Positions 26,028 to 34,851 of a stretch of 35,519 nt of DNA are shown here, in pieces. The DNA is from a bacterium (lineage in GTDB: Bacteria; Muiribacteriota; UBA9980). Location of the stretch: assembly GCA_029571125.1 (NCBI GenBank), contig JAKPTH010000542.1, positions 1-35,519 of the forward strand. The letters are read 5' to 3'. A program made the translations under genes and the position numbers. The notes beneath the pieces were generated by a model. The model ran no database searches. It was not told the origin of the DNA and saw only the letters and a program-made list of their open reading frames with translations. Position 1 is the first letter of the stretch. Every line of letters begins with the position of its first letter.

Positions 26028-26612
26028 CTAATAAAGCTTATTATATCCCTGACGCTGCTGATAAACTCCCCTGATTGTAACATTGCGGTTGACCGGGTCT
26101 ATATAATCGATAATAATTTTTGCGTAATTACCGCCGTACCGGCTCCATTTATATATTGCATAAACGTTATTCATCTTTAACAGCGTAACGCCGGAAGTGT
26201 CAGGCAAATACACTACGCCGGTCTTAACGTCGGCATAAACAGAATCGTACGCCTTAATATCCGGAAGCGTATCTATAATTTCATATTTAACCGACTTGAG
26301 ATCCGAAATCTTTAAATAATACTTTACGCCGTCAGTAATATAATATCCGCCACGTAACCCTATTTCGGCCGAAGAGCCGGCATAAAAAAAATTCAAATCG
26401 TACGCGGTCTGAGAATTTACAGGATTAGCGTCGCAGTCCTCGCCTCTTAAATTTATATAATCGTTTATATTAAGAGTACGCTGAAACTCCACAACGCCCG
26501 GCTCCACATTTACTGCCGTACCTTTGTCGCCGCAGCCTGAATTAAACGTCGTAAATATAAATGGAACAATCAAGTATATTAGAATTATATGATGTATTTT
26601 TTTTGTGTTCAT
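26028..26612 (-). CDS. Predicted lipoprotein of unknown function
   Basis: The 194-residue protein begins with a hydrophobic signal sequence ending in TFNSGC, an acceptable though not ideal lipobox, so lipid attachment at that Cys is likely. The mature part is rich in Tyr, Val and Asp, and looks beta-rich (YYITDGVKYYLKISDLKSVKYEI). It has one further Cys pair-like segment (GEDCDANP). I recognise no family. It is the first gene before the radical SAM gene. The SD is weak (GAG, 9 nt upstream). Confidence 0.6.
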   Translation of the reverse strand: MNTKKIHHIILIYLIVPFIFTTFNSGCGDKGTAVNVEPGVVEFQRTLNINDYINLRGEDCDANPVNSQTAYDLNFFYAGSSAEIGLRGGYYITDGVKYYLKISDLKSVKYEIIDTLPDIKAYDSVYADVKTGVVYLPDTSGVTLLKMNNVYAIYKWSRYGGNYAKIIIDYIDPVNRNVTIRGVYQQRQGYNKLY

Positions 26613-26685
26613 AAATTATTCTCGATTCGATTTTTTTTAACGTTAAATGCAATTTAATATTATTGTTTAATAACTCTTTTTTTGA

Positions 26686-26724
26686 TAAGGGAAGGCGAGG
26701 TGCCATGGCCCCTCCCTTCCCTTA
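26686..26724. repeat. Long near-perfect hairpin
   Basis: TAAGGGAAGG (26686-26695) pairs with CCTTCCCTTA (26715-26724), GAGG with CCTC, and the loop is the palindrome GCCATGGC. T-runs lie before, not after, the stem on the plus strand, and A-runs follow on the minus strand, so it is not an intrinsic terminator in either direction. Confidence 0.7.
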
Positions 26725-26892
26725 AAATCCCTTCCAACCCCTGAATTGCCTGACGCTTTATTTTTGTGATGTGCCCGCTTTTCAGTTGGCGCTTTAATTT
26801 GCTTAACTCATGCCCTTTTCAGTGATTGCCTCAAATTTCTTTTCCATTCCGCTTTCTATTTTTCTATTTCTGTTTTTTGTTTCTGTTTTTTT

Positions 26893-26920
26893 GCAGACGC
26901 GCGCTTACGCGCGCGTCTGC
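26893..26920. repeat. Perfect 12-bp GC-rich inverted repeat
   Basis: GCAGACGCGCGC and GCGCGCGTCTGC are exact complements around a TTAC loop, directly after a pyrimidine-rich tract of about 55 nt. No terminator-type U-run follows in either direction. Confidence 0.7.
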
Positions 26921-27101
26921 GCTGCAATAATGGCCTATTGGTAAGTCAGCTTTATAGTTTATTTGTAGGCATTCTGGTTAATCAGCTTTCATATGGTCAA
27001 TAATCCTTTTCAGCCTATTCAAAAAACTTTCAGGTTAAAAACCGTTGTTTAAATTGCTTTTAAGCGAGTAGCAGGGGCCAGACAAAATTTTTGAGGGCCG
27101 C

Positions 27102-27188
27102 CTCCTTGCCATCCATGGCATCGGCGGCACTAAGACATCCTTGTCTGTCGGGCAAGATGCTGATCTGAAACCCATGGATGGGCGGGAG
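27102..27188. repeat. Paired palindromes (REP-like)
   Basis: The segment 27102-27118 (CTCCTTGCCATCCATGG) is the reverse complement of 27172-27188 with three mismatches. Each arm also contains its own small palindrome (GCCATCCATGGC and CCCATGGATGGG). This is the layout of a repetitive extragenic element; only one copy is seen here. Confidence 0.45.
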
Positions 27189-27263
27189 GTCGGGGCACGG
27201 ACGCCCTAATGCCGCACGAACGGCAAAAATTCCGGATTGCAAAAGAACAAAGGTTCGCTCACC

Positions 27264-27306
27264 TAAAAAAAACGCCGCGCGTCATCAACACACGGCGTTT
27301 TTTTTA
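27264..27306. terminator. Bidirectional intrinsic terminator after the 27343 gene
   Basis: TAAAAAAAACGCCG (27264-27277) is an exact reverse complement of CGGCGTTTTTTTTA (27293-27306), with U-runs of eight in both directions. It lies 37 nt after the stop of the minus-strand gene. Confidence 0.85.
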
Positions 27307-27342
27307 GCGATGCGGCTTCAATTAGAAGCCGGCCACATATAA

Positions 27343-28299
27343 CTATTTGGTTCTTACAACGACAGGAACTCTCTTCGAGGATTCGCCTTCGGTGCGAAGC
27401 TCGATGCTGCCTTCAAGACGGATTTTCGGAGCCGAAGGAGCGGTTATGTTAACTTCTACGTCGATCGATGAACCCGGTTCAATCGTAACTACCGTCGGAT
27501 TTACCGTTATCCAGTTTTCTATGGGAACTACGGTGCCTTCATAAACCGATTTAGCCTGGTTTCTAACGCTGATGCGGGTCGTAGCTTCGGCGCCCGGCTC
27601 GATCCTGTTGTAAAGCGCTCTGGCAGGATTGATTCTCAGTTTCGAAGGCTGCTTAACGGCGGGTTTTTCAGCTTCAGGCTTGCTTTCTTCAGCAGGCTTT
27701 TCGGCTTCCGCAGCCCCTTCTTCACCGGCGCGTTTCTGTTTTAATTTTTCAAGAATTTCTTTGCCTTTTTCGGTTTTTGCTACAGCTTCTTCATCGCCCG
27801 AAGCGGTTTCGGCAGCGGCCGTTTCTTCGGCAGCAGGAGCCGCGCTCTCAGTGTATTTAGCGACTATGGATTCTTCTAATTCTTTTAATTTTTCTTCGCT
27901 GGCTTCTAATTTAGGTGATTTGTCTTTTTTGAGTTTTTTGATCTGTATTTTAGCTTTTTTCCATTTTAAAAGATCGTTAGCTAAAGCTTTAGCCATCGCT
28001 TTATCGAATTCTTCGGATTTAGGGTTAACGTATTTCTGTGCGAACTCGATATCTTTGTGCACTGAATTGAAAGTTTTAATAAGGCTCGACAGCGTTTCGC
28101 CTTTTTTCTCGGGCTTAGCTTTCGCCGCTTTTTTGGCGGGAGCTTTTTTGGCCGCCTTTTTAGCCGGCGCGGCAGGAGCCGCAGGAGCTTCGGGAGCGGC
28201 TGCCGCTTCGGGTTCCGCTTCCTGGGCTACGGCGTAATTTAAGTTGAGAACCAACACCGACATGATAATTATAAAAATCGAACTGAAAAATTTCTTCAC
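27343..28299 (-). CDS. Secreted Ala/Lys/Glu-rich protein with C-terminal Ig-like (BACON/ASH-type) domain
   Basis: The 318-residue protein starts at GTG with AAGGAG 11 nt upstream. A signal peptide ends near NYAVAQ. Residues 26-65 are an Ala/Pro/Lys low-complexity stretch, 68-140 are a Lys-rich helical region, and 145-218 are a Glu/Ala-rich linker. Residues about 222-318 form a beta-sandwich domain: ISVRNQAKSVYEGTV, WITVNPTVVTIEPGSSIDVEVNI and a final strand RVPVVVRTK. This looks like a BACON or other Ig-like module. Its composition and secretion suggest an envelope or cell-surface structural role. No enzyme motif is present, and the gene stands alone between a terminator and an AT-rich leader. 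Confidence 0.68.
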   Translation of the reverse strand: MKKFFSSIFIIIMSVLVLNLNYAVAQEAEPEAAAAPEAPAAPAAPAKKAAKKAPAKKAAKAKPEKKGETLSSLIKTFNSVHKDIEFAQKYVNPKSEEFDKAMAKALANDLLKWKKAKIQIKKLKKDKSPKLEASEEKLKELEESIVAKYTESAAPAAEETAAAETASGDEEAVAKTEKGKEILEKLKQKRAGEEGAAEAEKPAEESKPEAEKPAVKQPSKLRINPARALYNRIEPGAEATTRISVRNQAKSVYEGTVVPIENWITVNPTVVTIEPGSSIDVEVNITAPSAPKIRLEGSIELRTEGESSKRVPVVVRTK

Positions 28300-28689
28300 T
28301 TAATATCGATCTCCTTTTAATTTGAATTTTTCGGAGCTTCATGCTGTCCGAAGAAGAAAACGACGGCATCAACATATAAATATACTAATATGCTGATATA
28401 TTAGAAAGGCCTGTATATAACCTTTTTAACACCTCCCTGTATTTTTAGAAAAGATATATTTATTGAGTTTAATAATGAGTTTTTATTATATATGGAGTTC
28501 TTTATTTATTAAACCTTAACTTATCACTGAGTTGCAGTGATGATATTATATGTAAAAATAAAATTACTCAAACCTAAATTACAATATGTGAATTTAAATA
28601 TATTAATTTTTCTCGTTCAATCTCTAATTATCTTTTTTTTTCTTACTTTTTCAAATATTAAATTAATTTATTTTATATTATTTGAATAT
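28300..28689. other. 390-bp AT-rich gene-free stretch
   Basis: It holds the upstream region of the 27343 gene (SD AAGGAG near 28311) and the downstream end of the rnz operon. A small perfect hairpin (ATCACTG at 28523-28529 with CAGTGAT at 28535-28541) could be an operator. Several TATAAT-like boxes occur on the minus strand (28485-28490, 28545-28550) without convincing -35 partners. I see no RNA gene or terminator. Confidence 0.5.
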
Positions 28690-29556
28690 TTAAACTTCGA
28701 ATATCTTTCCCGGCACTATGTAATCTACTTTAATAACGCCCGCAGTAGAATATTTTTCAATCATTTTATTGACTTCGCTCTTGATTTCATCGTACTTGTA
28801 GCGCGTTGAAATATGCATCAATATGAGACGTTTCGTCTTAGCGCGCACCGCTATGTCGAAGGCCTCCTCGAGCGTCGAATGCAGCTGGCCGAACCGGTCG
28901 TCGGTTTTTAAAAACGTGGCTTCGTGAATTAATATGTCGGTACCCATGAACCTTTCCACGGGCGCGTTAACCGAATCGCCGCAGTAAGTAAGCGTTCTTT
29001 TGTCGTCGACATAAATAACGTTGTCTCGGCCTTTTTCGTCGATCAATTTCTTGACGTTTTCAGGCGCGACATCGGCGAATTCGGGCCTTAATTTTCTGCG
29101 GCGCTCGATAATATTATAGCCTATGCTGATAACGTCTTTTGTATGCTCGACTCCGAACGTTTCAAGATATGTGTCGAGCTTAGTATTGAATTCATAGCAG
29201 CGGCCGGGTTCTACCTCGACCCATTTGATTTTAAATTCCTTCTGCCCGTCGTTTAATTTATAAAAATCCCTTATGTACTGTATATAAGCTATAAGAGCGT
29301 TGTCGTTCTTCGGATAAAATATCGAAAGATCGTTGAACTCGCCGGTAGAATAATAATGGCCGAATTTAGTCATCAGAATATTTATAAGCCCGGTGTAATG
29401 GTCGGTATGCCCGTGAGACAATATAATATTATTTATCGCCACGATCTTTTCTTCGAGAATGGTGTTGATGCCCTCCCCGGCGTCGAAGAGCGTGTGGTAT
29501 GGCGAATAATAAAGCCAGTTGCTGTATTTAGCTTTCGAATATCCTTTGAATATCAT
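28690..29556 (-). CDS. rnz: Ribonuclease Z-like metallo-beta-lactamase protein
   Basis: The 288-residue MBL-fold hydrolase has the zinc motif HGHTDH (48-53), then LTYCGDS, DILIHEATF, HSTLEEAFD and LMHISTRY, the order found in tRNase Z. Such enzymes remove 3' trailers from tRNA precursors in the cytosol. The N-terminus is shorter than in classical RNase Z: it begins at IFKGYSKAKYSNW and lacks the usual first strand and GxGxG loop, so a related MBL hydrolase remains possible. Its ATG overlaps the stop of the FapA-family gene (ATGA), indicating translational coupling in the valS operon. Confidence 0.85.
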   Translation of the reverse strand: MIFKGYSKAKYSNWLYYSPYHTLFDAGEGINTILEEKIVAINNIILSHGHTDHYTGLINILMTKFGHYYSTGEFNDLSIFYPKNDNALIAYIQYIRDFYKLNDGQKEFKIKWVEVEPGRCYEFNTKLDTYLETFGVEHTKDVISIGYNIIERRRKLRPEFADVAPENVKKLIDEKGRDNVIYVDDKRTLTYCGDSVNAPVERFMGTDILIHEATFLKTDDRFGQLHSTLEEAFDIAVRAKTKRLILMHISTRYKYDEIKSEVNKMIEKYSTAGVIKVDYIVPGKIFEV

Positions 29557-31424
29557 AACGGAAAGATTCTCACTTCCTGATTTTCTAAATGTAATGAAGA
29601 TGAAATTATATTGCTCTGGACGTTATATAACACGTTTTTTATATTGATAGTCACTCCGCCGTACATAACGTCGATTACCTTTACCACCCCGCGGGTTTCG
29701 GTATTCATTTCCTTGAGGACCCGCTCTTTTTCGCCGTGCAGGTATTCCCACTTAGTTTCAAGCATGGCGCGCGTGGCGTCGAGCCTTTTTATCATTTCCT
29801 CTATGTCGCCCTCTATTTTCTTTTCGCCGCGCGCGCGGCTGAGCCTTAAATAATTCTGCGCCTGATTGATTTTTTCGATCTCTTTTTCGGTAAAACTAAA
29901 ATCGTTGCATATGCTTTCAAAATATCCGAGTGAAAGCGTGTCGAAGCCGAGATTTAGCCTGGTGGCGACTCCCACCGGCGCCCCTATGGTTTTGGCCATT
30001 ATCTCGTTGGAAGCGAAAAGCTCCCCGCCTATGATCTGACCGCGCTTGCCGACCGCCTCGATTTTATCGCCCGCGGTGACCCTGGAGTGTATTATTACAA
30101 GATCGGCCACCACGCGCTCTTTAGCCTCTATGGTTCCCCCTTCGGCGAATTTGATCATGACGCTCTTTCCCGATTTTAAAACGCCCTTGTTTTTGCCGAT
30201 AAACCCGGCCGGAAGGCATATATCGCCCTCCGCCTCGATGACGGCCTCGCCTACTGGATTTTCCACGTAAACGTTGCCGCCGGCTTTTACGGAAAAGCCG
30301 TCCAGGACAGTCCCTTTTACGACAACCGATCCCGCGAATTCTATATTTCCGGTTTTATATCCGACGTCGCCGTATATTTCATAAACAGGATATACGTTAG
30401 CGACCCCGCATTCGAATTTGATCTGGCCGTCGATCGAGGATATTATCTTTGTTTTATCCTCGCTTAAAACGATATTTTTGCCCAGCGCTATATTTTTTTC
30501 GCGGCCCGGCTTGGCCGGTACGGCCTCACCGTAAATATCGCGCCCGTCTATTCCCGAAGTGGCGTTCAGAACGTCGCCGATAACCTGATCTTTTTGAATA
30601 TTCGAAAGAAGATATACTTTTTTGAAATCGACCGAGCCGTCCGGCCTTAAATAAACTATCTTTTCCGGCCCCATGCGCTCGACGCGCCATTCCACGCGCG
30701 TGTCGCTTCCGTTAACGGGGGCGTCGCCTTTCGATATCAGAAACGAAGAATTGCTCACCCTGTTTTTAATGGCGTTTTCAACTACCTGCCTGTCGATCTG
30801 AGTTTTAACGCCAAGCTCGTAAACGAGACGCTCTATTTCGTCGTATTTAGGGAATTTTCCAAACCCGCGGGGCGGAACGAATTTTAAATACAGCCCCATT
30901 TTATCGCCGGCCGCTTCAAAGACCGGCCGCGCGTCAACGTCTTTATACTCGGGATTAAGCCTGGCCACCACGTGAGGTTTTCTTACTTTATTGGGTTCGA
31001 AAGCCGCCATTATGGATTTTTTAACGAGCCCGATGTATCTGGGATTATTAAGCCTTTCATAGGCGTCTTTGATAGTGACCGGCTTTCCCGCGCCTACGTG
31101 AGGATAAATAGTAAGAACCACGTCGTCGCCGACAACCTCGAGCCTTATAAAGCCGTCTTTAGTATTCGCGAAAGCTTCGGCCTGCTTTATAAGATTATCG
31201 ATGGCTATCTCGTTTCGAAACCTTTCGTGCCTCACGAAAAAATCGTCGATAATCTTTATCTTAACGCCGCCGAAACGGCCGGGCGGAGCGTCGTCGTGCG
31301 AATCGGAAACGAATTCGTATTTAATATTTCCGCGTTCCACGCCGAATCGTTTAGACGCTTTAATGAGCGCCTCTTCGAGGCTTCCGGCTTCTATTATTAT
31401 ATTGTTTTCGTCTTTAACGCCCAT
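29553..31424 (-). CDS. FapA/DUF342 family protein with N-terminal Jag-N-like domain
   Basis: The 623-residue protein opens with a Jag_N-like module (GSLEEALIKASKRFGVERGNIKYE, about 6-60). The FapA core follows from about residue 110 to 600. It includes DVLNATSGIDGRDIYGEAVP, the right-handed beta-helix repeats (VVVKGTVLDGFSVKAGGNVYVENPVGE) and a late coiled-coil (ETKWEYLHGEKERVLKEMN). FapA-type proteins bind or organise polymers such as RNA or cell-envelope factors; the flagellar name is historical, and no flagellar gene is near. It sits between valS and rnz in one minus-strand operon, 72 bp after valS, and overlaps rnz by 4 bp. A role in RNA or translation is a possible inference. Confidence 0.82.
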   Translation of the reverse strand: MGVKDENNIIIEAGSLEEALIKASKRFGVERGNIKYEFVSDSHDDAPPGRFGGVKIKIIDDFFVRHERFRNEIAIDNLIKQAEAFANTKDGFIRLEVVGDDVVLTIYPHVGAGKPVTIKDAYERLNNPRYIGLVKKSIMAAFEPNKVRKPHVVARLNPEYKDVDARPVFEAAGDKMGLYLKFVPPRGFGKFPKYDEIERLVYELGVKTQIDRQVVENAIKNRVSNSSFLISKGDAPVNGSDTRVEWRVERMGPEKIVYLRPDGSVDFKKVYLLSNIQKDQVIGDVLNATSGIDGRDIYGEAVPAKPGREKNIALGKNIVLSEDKTKIISSIDGQIKFECGVANVYPVYEIYGDVGYKTGNIEFAGSVVVKGTVLDGFSVKAGGNVYVENPVGEAVIEAEGDICLPAGFIGKNKGVLKSGKSVMIKFAEGGTIEAKERVVADLVIIHSRVTAGDKIEAVGKRGQIIGGELFASNEIMAKTIGAPVGVATRLNLGFDTLSLGYFESICNDFSFTEKEIEKINQAQNYLRLSRARGEKKIEGDIEEMIKRLDATRAMLETKWEYLHGEKERVLKEMNTETRGVVKVIDVMYGGVTINIKNVLYNVQSNIISSSLHLENQEVRIFPL

Positions 31425-31496
31425 CGCATTCAGCCCCGGTTAAAATATTGGCCGCGCCCTCGAAAGCCACGTCAGCGTGACGCTTCAAGCGGACGA

Positions 31497-34265
31497 TTAT
31501 TCCTCGAGCGAGTTCATCGTCGATATAAGTTTTTCTTTTATCTGGGCGTACTTTTCGAGTTTCGCCTTTTCTTTTTCAACCACGTCAGGCGCCGCGCGCT
31601 CTACGAAATTTTTATTCTGCAGCTTGTTGTTTACGCGAGCGAGCTCCTCTTCGGCCTTGGCTATTTCGCGCGAAAGACGGTCTTTTTCTTTGTTTATGTC
31701 TATGAGACCGGCGAGCGGAACGTATATGTCCACGCGGGTCATATCGCCCGCCGGCGACTTGATCTCGGACATTATCGAACATACCGCCATGCCTTTCGGC
31801 TTTTCGGACATTTCAGCCCTGTGGCTGATTTCCTCGGCGCGCATAACGGCTTTTATCCAGCGCGCGTTGGATTCGAGAGCGTCTTTTACCGCGCCCGTGC
31901 CGCAAACGAAAAGAGGCTTGATTTGAACTCCCGGCGATACGCCGAGCTCGGCCCTTATTTGACGGGTAGCCACTATGGCTTCTTTTAAAAATTTAAACGA
32001 CGCGTAAACGTTTTTCTTCTCTTCATCGGACATATTAAATCCGGTCCTGGCGGCGAAACTTTCAGCGTCAGGATAGCCGGAAAGCATGAGCGATTCCTTT
32101 TCGCAGGGAAGTTTGGCGAACGAAGAGTAAATTTCCTCGGTTATAAACGGCATGAAAGGATGCGCTATCTTCATGGTTTCGACGAATATATAATTTAAAA
32201 CTGCACTGGCGGCTATTTTTGACCTGTCGCCCTCTTCTTTCGAATAGAAGCGCGGCTTGATGATTTCTATGTACCAGTCGCACAGTTCGGACCATATAAA
32301 CTCATAAACGGCCATGGCGGCATGCGAAAATTCATACTCGTCGATATTTTTTCTCACCGTTTTAATAAGCTCTTCAAGCTTTAAAAGCATATATTTATCG
32401 GGCAGCTCGAGCTCCAGATCGCTGAGCTTCTTTATGGCCGATATCTTATTTGAATCGAAGCCGTCGAGGTTCATAAGCGAAAAGCGGGCGGCGTTCCATA
32501 TCTTGTTCGCGAAGTTGCGGTAGCCTTCGATCGAGCTGATCGAAAGGTTCAAATCGGCCGTAGTAGTGGACTGCGCGGCAAGAGTGAAGCGCAGCGCGTC
32601 CGTGCCGTAGCTCTGGATAATTTCCAGCGGATCTATGGCGTTGCCTTTCGATTTGCTCATTTTTTCGCCTTTCTCGTCGCGGACGAGCATGGTGAAATAT
32701 ACCTTGCTGAAAGGGATCTTGCCCATGAACTTCTTGCCCATCATTATCATGCGCGCGACCCACAGGTATATTATGTCGAAACCGGTTATCAGAACGCTCG
32801 TGGGATAAAAAGTCTTAAGGTCGTCGGTTTTTTCGGGCCAGCCCAGCGTTGAAAACGGCCACAGAGAAGACGAAAACCATGTATCGAGAACGTCCTCCTC
32901 CTGCCTGAGCTTCGTGGAAGAACATTTTTCGCATTTGACGGCCACCGTTTCCGAAACGTTTACCGCGCCGCAGTCTTCGCAGAACCATACCGGTATGCGG
33001 TGGCCCCACCATAGCTGCCTGGATATGCACCAGTCGCGGACGTTTTCGAGCCAGTGGAAATAAGTTTTTTCCCAGCGTTTGGGTATGAACTCTATTTCGC
33101 CGTCGCGGACGGCCGCTATGGCCATTTCGGCGAGAGGTTTCATTTTAACGAACCACTGCGTGGAAAGGTAAGGCTCTATTATTGTGTCGCAGCGGTAGCA
33201 ATGACCGACCGCGTGCGGGTGCTCGTCGATTTTTACCAGCAGGCCCTGCTCTTCCAGGTCGGCTATCACTTTCTTGCGCGCGTCGAACCGGCTCATCCCG
33301 GCGTACGGCGCGGCGTTTTCGTTTATGACGCCGCGGATATCCATAATAGTCAGGTTTTGCAGATTATGGCGCCTGCCTATTTCAAAATCGTTGGGGTCGT
33401 GCGCCGGAGTGACTTTTACGGCGCCCGTTCCGAATGACATGTCTACATATTCGTCGGCGACTATCGGTATTTCACGGTTTACGAGCGGCAGCCTTACTTT
33501 CATGCCTATCATGTTCTTATAACGGTCGTCTTTCGGAGAAACGGCCACGCCAGTATCGCCGAGCATGGTTTCGGGACGCGTGGTGGCCACTATTATATAA
33601 TCGGGAATATCGTTTCTTCCGGCTTCTTTCACCACGGGGTATTTAATATGCCATAATTTTCCGGCCAGGTCGTGGAATTCGACCTCGTCGTTGGAAAGAG
33701 CCGTGGTGCAGCGCGGGCACCAGTTGATTATGCGGTCGCCGCGGTATATAAGGCCTTCTTTATAAAGCGCGACGAACACTTTTTTTACCGCTTCAGACAG
33801 CCCTTCGTCCATGGTGAAGCGCTCGCGAGACCAGTCGCAGGAAGCGCCCAGCTTTTTGAGCTGGTTTATAATGGTGGAACCGGTCTGGTTTTTCCATTCC
33901 CATACTTTTTCCACGAATTTTTCGCGGCCGAGGTCCTGCCTTCTTATTTTTTCTTTCGCCAGTTTCTTCTCGACGACGTTCTGCGTCGCGATGCCCGCGT
34001 GATCGGTGCCCGGAAGCCATAGAACGTTTTTGCCGTTCATTTTATTGTAGCGGATGACTATATCGTGGACCGTCGAATTCAGCGCGTGGCCCATGTGAAG
34101 AATGCCCGTCACGTTAGGGGGCGGTATCACTATGGTAAACGAGTTGGCGTTATTGAATTCCGGGCCGGTTTTAGCCTTGAAGTAATTGCGCTCGCACCAG
34201 AGTTTATACCATTTTTCCTCCACGTTTTTCGGGTTGTAAGCCTTTTCCATGCTGATTTCTTCCAA
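31497..34265 (-). CDS. valS: Valyl-tRNA synthetase
   Basis: The class I aminoacyl-tRNA synthetase has the HIGH-type motif HMGH (in PPPNVTGILHMGH) and KMSKS (GEKMSKSKGN). The editing (CP1) domain is present (TTRPETMLGDTGVAV), with zinc-ribbon-like Cys pairs (CEDCGAVN, CEKCSS). The C-terminal coiled-coil arm (LIDINKEKDRLSREIAKAEEEL) is intact. Length of about 922 residues is normal. I prefer the TTG start at 34265, because a perfect GGAGG (34279-34275) lies 9 nt upstream. The ATG at 34250 (MEKAYNP) is the alternative and the track's GTG at 34280 is less likely. It attaches valine to tRNA-Val. It follows the small Cys protein and leads the FapA-rnz operon. Confidence 0.97.
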   Translation of the reverse strand: MEEISMEKAYNPKNVEEKWYKLWCERNYFKAKTGPEFNNANSFTIVIPPPNVTGILHMGHALNSTVHDIVIRYNKMNGKNVLWLPGTDHAGIATQNVVEKKLAKEKIRRQDLGREKFVEKVWEWKNQTGSTIINQLKKLGASCDWSRERFTMDEGLSEAVKKVFVALYKEGLIYRGDRIINWCPRCTTALSNDEVEFHDLAGKLWHIKYPVVKEAGRNDIPDYIIVATTRPETMLGDTGVAVSPKDDRYKNMIGMKVRLPLVNREIPIVADEYVDMSFGTGAVKVTPAHDPNDFEIGRRHNLQNLTIMDIRGVINENAAPYAGMSRFDARKKVIADLEEQGLLVKIDEHPHAVGHCYRCDTIIEPYLSTQWFVKMKPLAEMAIAAVRDGEIEFIPKRWEKTYFHWLENVRDWCISRQLWWGHRIPVWFCEDCGAVNVSETVAVKCEKCSSTKLRQEEDVLDTWFSSSLWPFSTLGWPEKTDDLKTFYPTSVLITGFDIIYLWVARMIMMGKKFMGKIPFSKVYFTMLVRDEKGEKMSKSKGNAIDPLEIIQSYGTDALRFTLAAQSTTTADLNLSISSIEGYRNFANKIWNAARFSLMNLDGFDSNKISAIKKLSDLELELPDKYMLLKLEELIKTVRKNIDEYEFSHAAMAVYEFIWSELCDWYIEIIKPRFYSKEEGDRSKIAASAVLNYIFVETMKIAHPFMPFITEEIYSSFAKLPCEKESLMLSGYPDAESFAARTGFNMSDEEKKNVYASFKFLKEAIVATRQIRAELGVSPGVQIKPLFVCGTGAVKDALESNARWIKAVMRAEEISHRAEMSEKPKGMAVCSIMSEIKSPAGDMTRVDIYVPLAGLIDINKEKDRLSREIAKAEEELARVNNKLQNKNFVERAAPDVVEKEKAKLEKYAQIKEKLISTMNSLEE

Positions 34266-34270
34266 GATAA

Positions 34271-34495
34271 TTACCTCCACTTTCTGGGTTTGCCGTTTTT
34301 ATTAAACAGCATAAGCTGTTCGTCTATCTTTATTTTCTGCGGGCACGATAAAATTGCCACGCCTGCTTTCTGTTTGCAATCGTTGATGCAGTCGCGGCAA
34401 AGAACGTTGTATTGCTCGTCCGCAATGATTTCAGGTTTAATTTCTTCTTTAATGATTTTTTTTCTCGCCATAATTTTAGATAATGAATTTACCAT
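34271..34495 (-). CDS. Small cysteine-rich (zinc-ribbon-like) protein
   Basis: The frame gives 74 residues, or 66 if the second ATG at 34471 is used; neither start has a good SD. It carries Cys in a C-x2-C-x3-C-x12-C pattern (CRDCINDCKQK, then SCPQK), suited to binding a zinc or Fe-S centre. The rest is basic. Its stop is 5 nt before the preferred valS start, and the valS SD lies inside its last codons, so it may be a leader gene coupled to valS. I do not recognise the family. Confidence 0.5.
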   Translation of the reverse strand: MVNSLSKIMARKKIIKEEIKPEIIADEQYNVLCRDCINDCKQKAGVAILSCPQKIKIDEQLMLFNKNGKPRKWR

Positions 34496-34542
34496 AAATT
34501 ATGATATTTTTCAAGGAAAATATTTCGGCTTTAACTCAAAAT

Positions 34543-34571
34543 CTCATAAATTCAATGTGGTTCTTTCTCAA
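34543..34571 (-). promoter_or_regulatory. Weak promoter candidate for the valS operon
   Basis: On the minus strand TTGAGA (34571-34566, 5 of 6) and TATGAG (34548-34543, 4 of 6) are separated by 17 bp, about 48 bp before the first ATG of the small Cys gene. Confidence 0.3.
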
Positions 34572-34782
34572 TTGACGCGGGTAAAACTTTTTAATCAAGG
34601 CGAGAGTTCAAAGTGAAGAACTAAACGTGCCTTCAATGTCATGCGCATGCGATAAAAAGCCGCGTTTTGCAAAAACGCGTCGCAATTTGCAATGGCGGCA
34701 TAAATTTAAAGCGATTGCCCTTCCGGGCCGGATCAGAACCAAAACCCTCTATTTTCAATAGTTTTAAATAAATCAACCAAAA

Positions 34783-34798
34783 CGGCACGGCTTATGCA
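34783..34798 (+). promoter_or_regulatory. Sigma-54 (RpoN) promoter of the pseudopilin gene
   Basis: CGGCACG-GCTT-ATGCA matches TGGCACG-N4-TTGCA at all but two positions. The -24 GG and -12 GC are exactly 12 bp apart. It lies 54 bp before the ATG; many pilin genes are known to be RpoN-dependent. Confidence 0.7.
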
Positions 34799-34851
34799 AT
34801 TAACTACTGCGTAAAATAAAACGTAAAAAATAAAATAAAGGAGTGGTTTTT

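Larger units (their letters stand above)
26613..27342. other. 730-bp gene-free stretch with several inverted repeats
   Basis: No convincing gene is present; the 60-residue frame at 27060-27242 lacks family features. The stretch contains a long hairpin (26686-26724), a pyrimidine-rich tract (about 26837-26892), a perfect 12-bp GC hairpin (26893-26920), a pair of related palindromes (27102-27188) and a terminator (27264-27306). It may be a decayed mobile or repeat element. Confidence 0.6.
34496..34851. other. 356-bp divergent regulatory region
   Basis: It separates the valS operon from the pseudopilin. A hairpin CGCGTTTT-GCA-AAAACGCG spans 34661-34679. The palindromic ATGCGCAT/GCATGC cluster at 34641-34650 lies about 135 bp upstream of the sigma-54 site, a common distance for an enhancer-type activator. 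No gene or tRNA is visible. Confidence 0.5.

Noticed and set aside
27060-27242. 60-residue minus-strand ORF
   Set aside because: It coincides with the palindrome region and has no SD, no signal and no recognised motif; it is more likely a chance frame in a repeat element.
28537-28809. 90-residue plus-strand ORF in AT-rich DNA
   Set aside because: It consists of Phe/Ile/Leu/Tyr-rich translation of AT-rich DNA and overlaps the 3' end of rnz.
31497-34280. GTG at 34280 as start of valS
   Set aside because: The GGAGG Shine-Dalgarno sequence lies inside that extension and points to TTG 34265 (or ATG 34250).
34661-34679. Hairpin with a T5 run on the minus strand
   Set aside because: It would terminate minus-strand transcription, but no minus-strand gene lies to its right in the window; listed only as part of the regulatory region.
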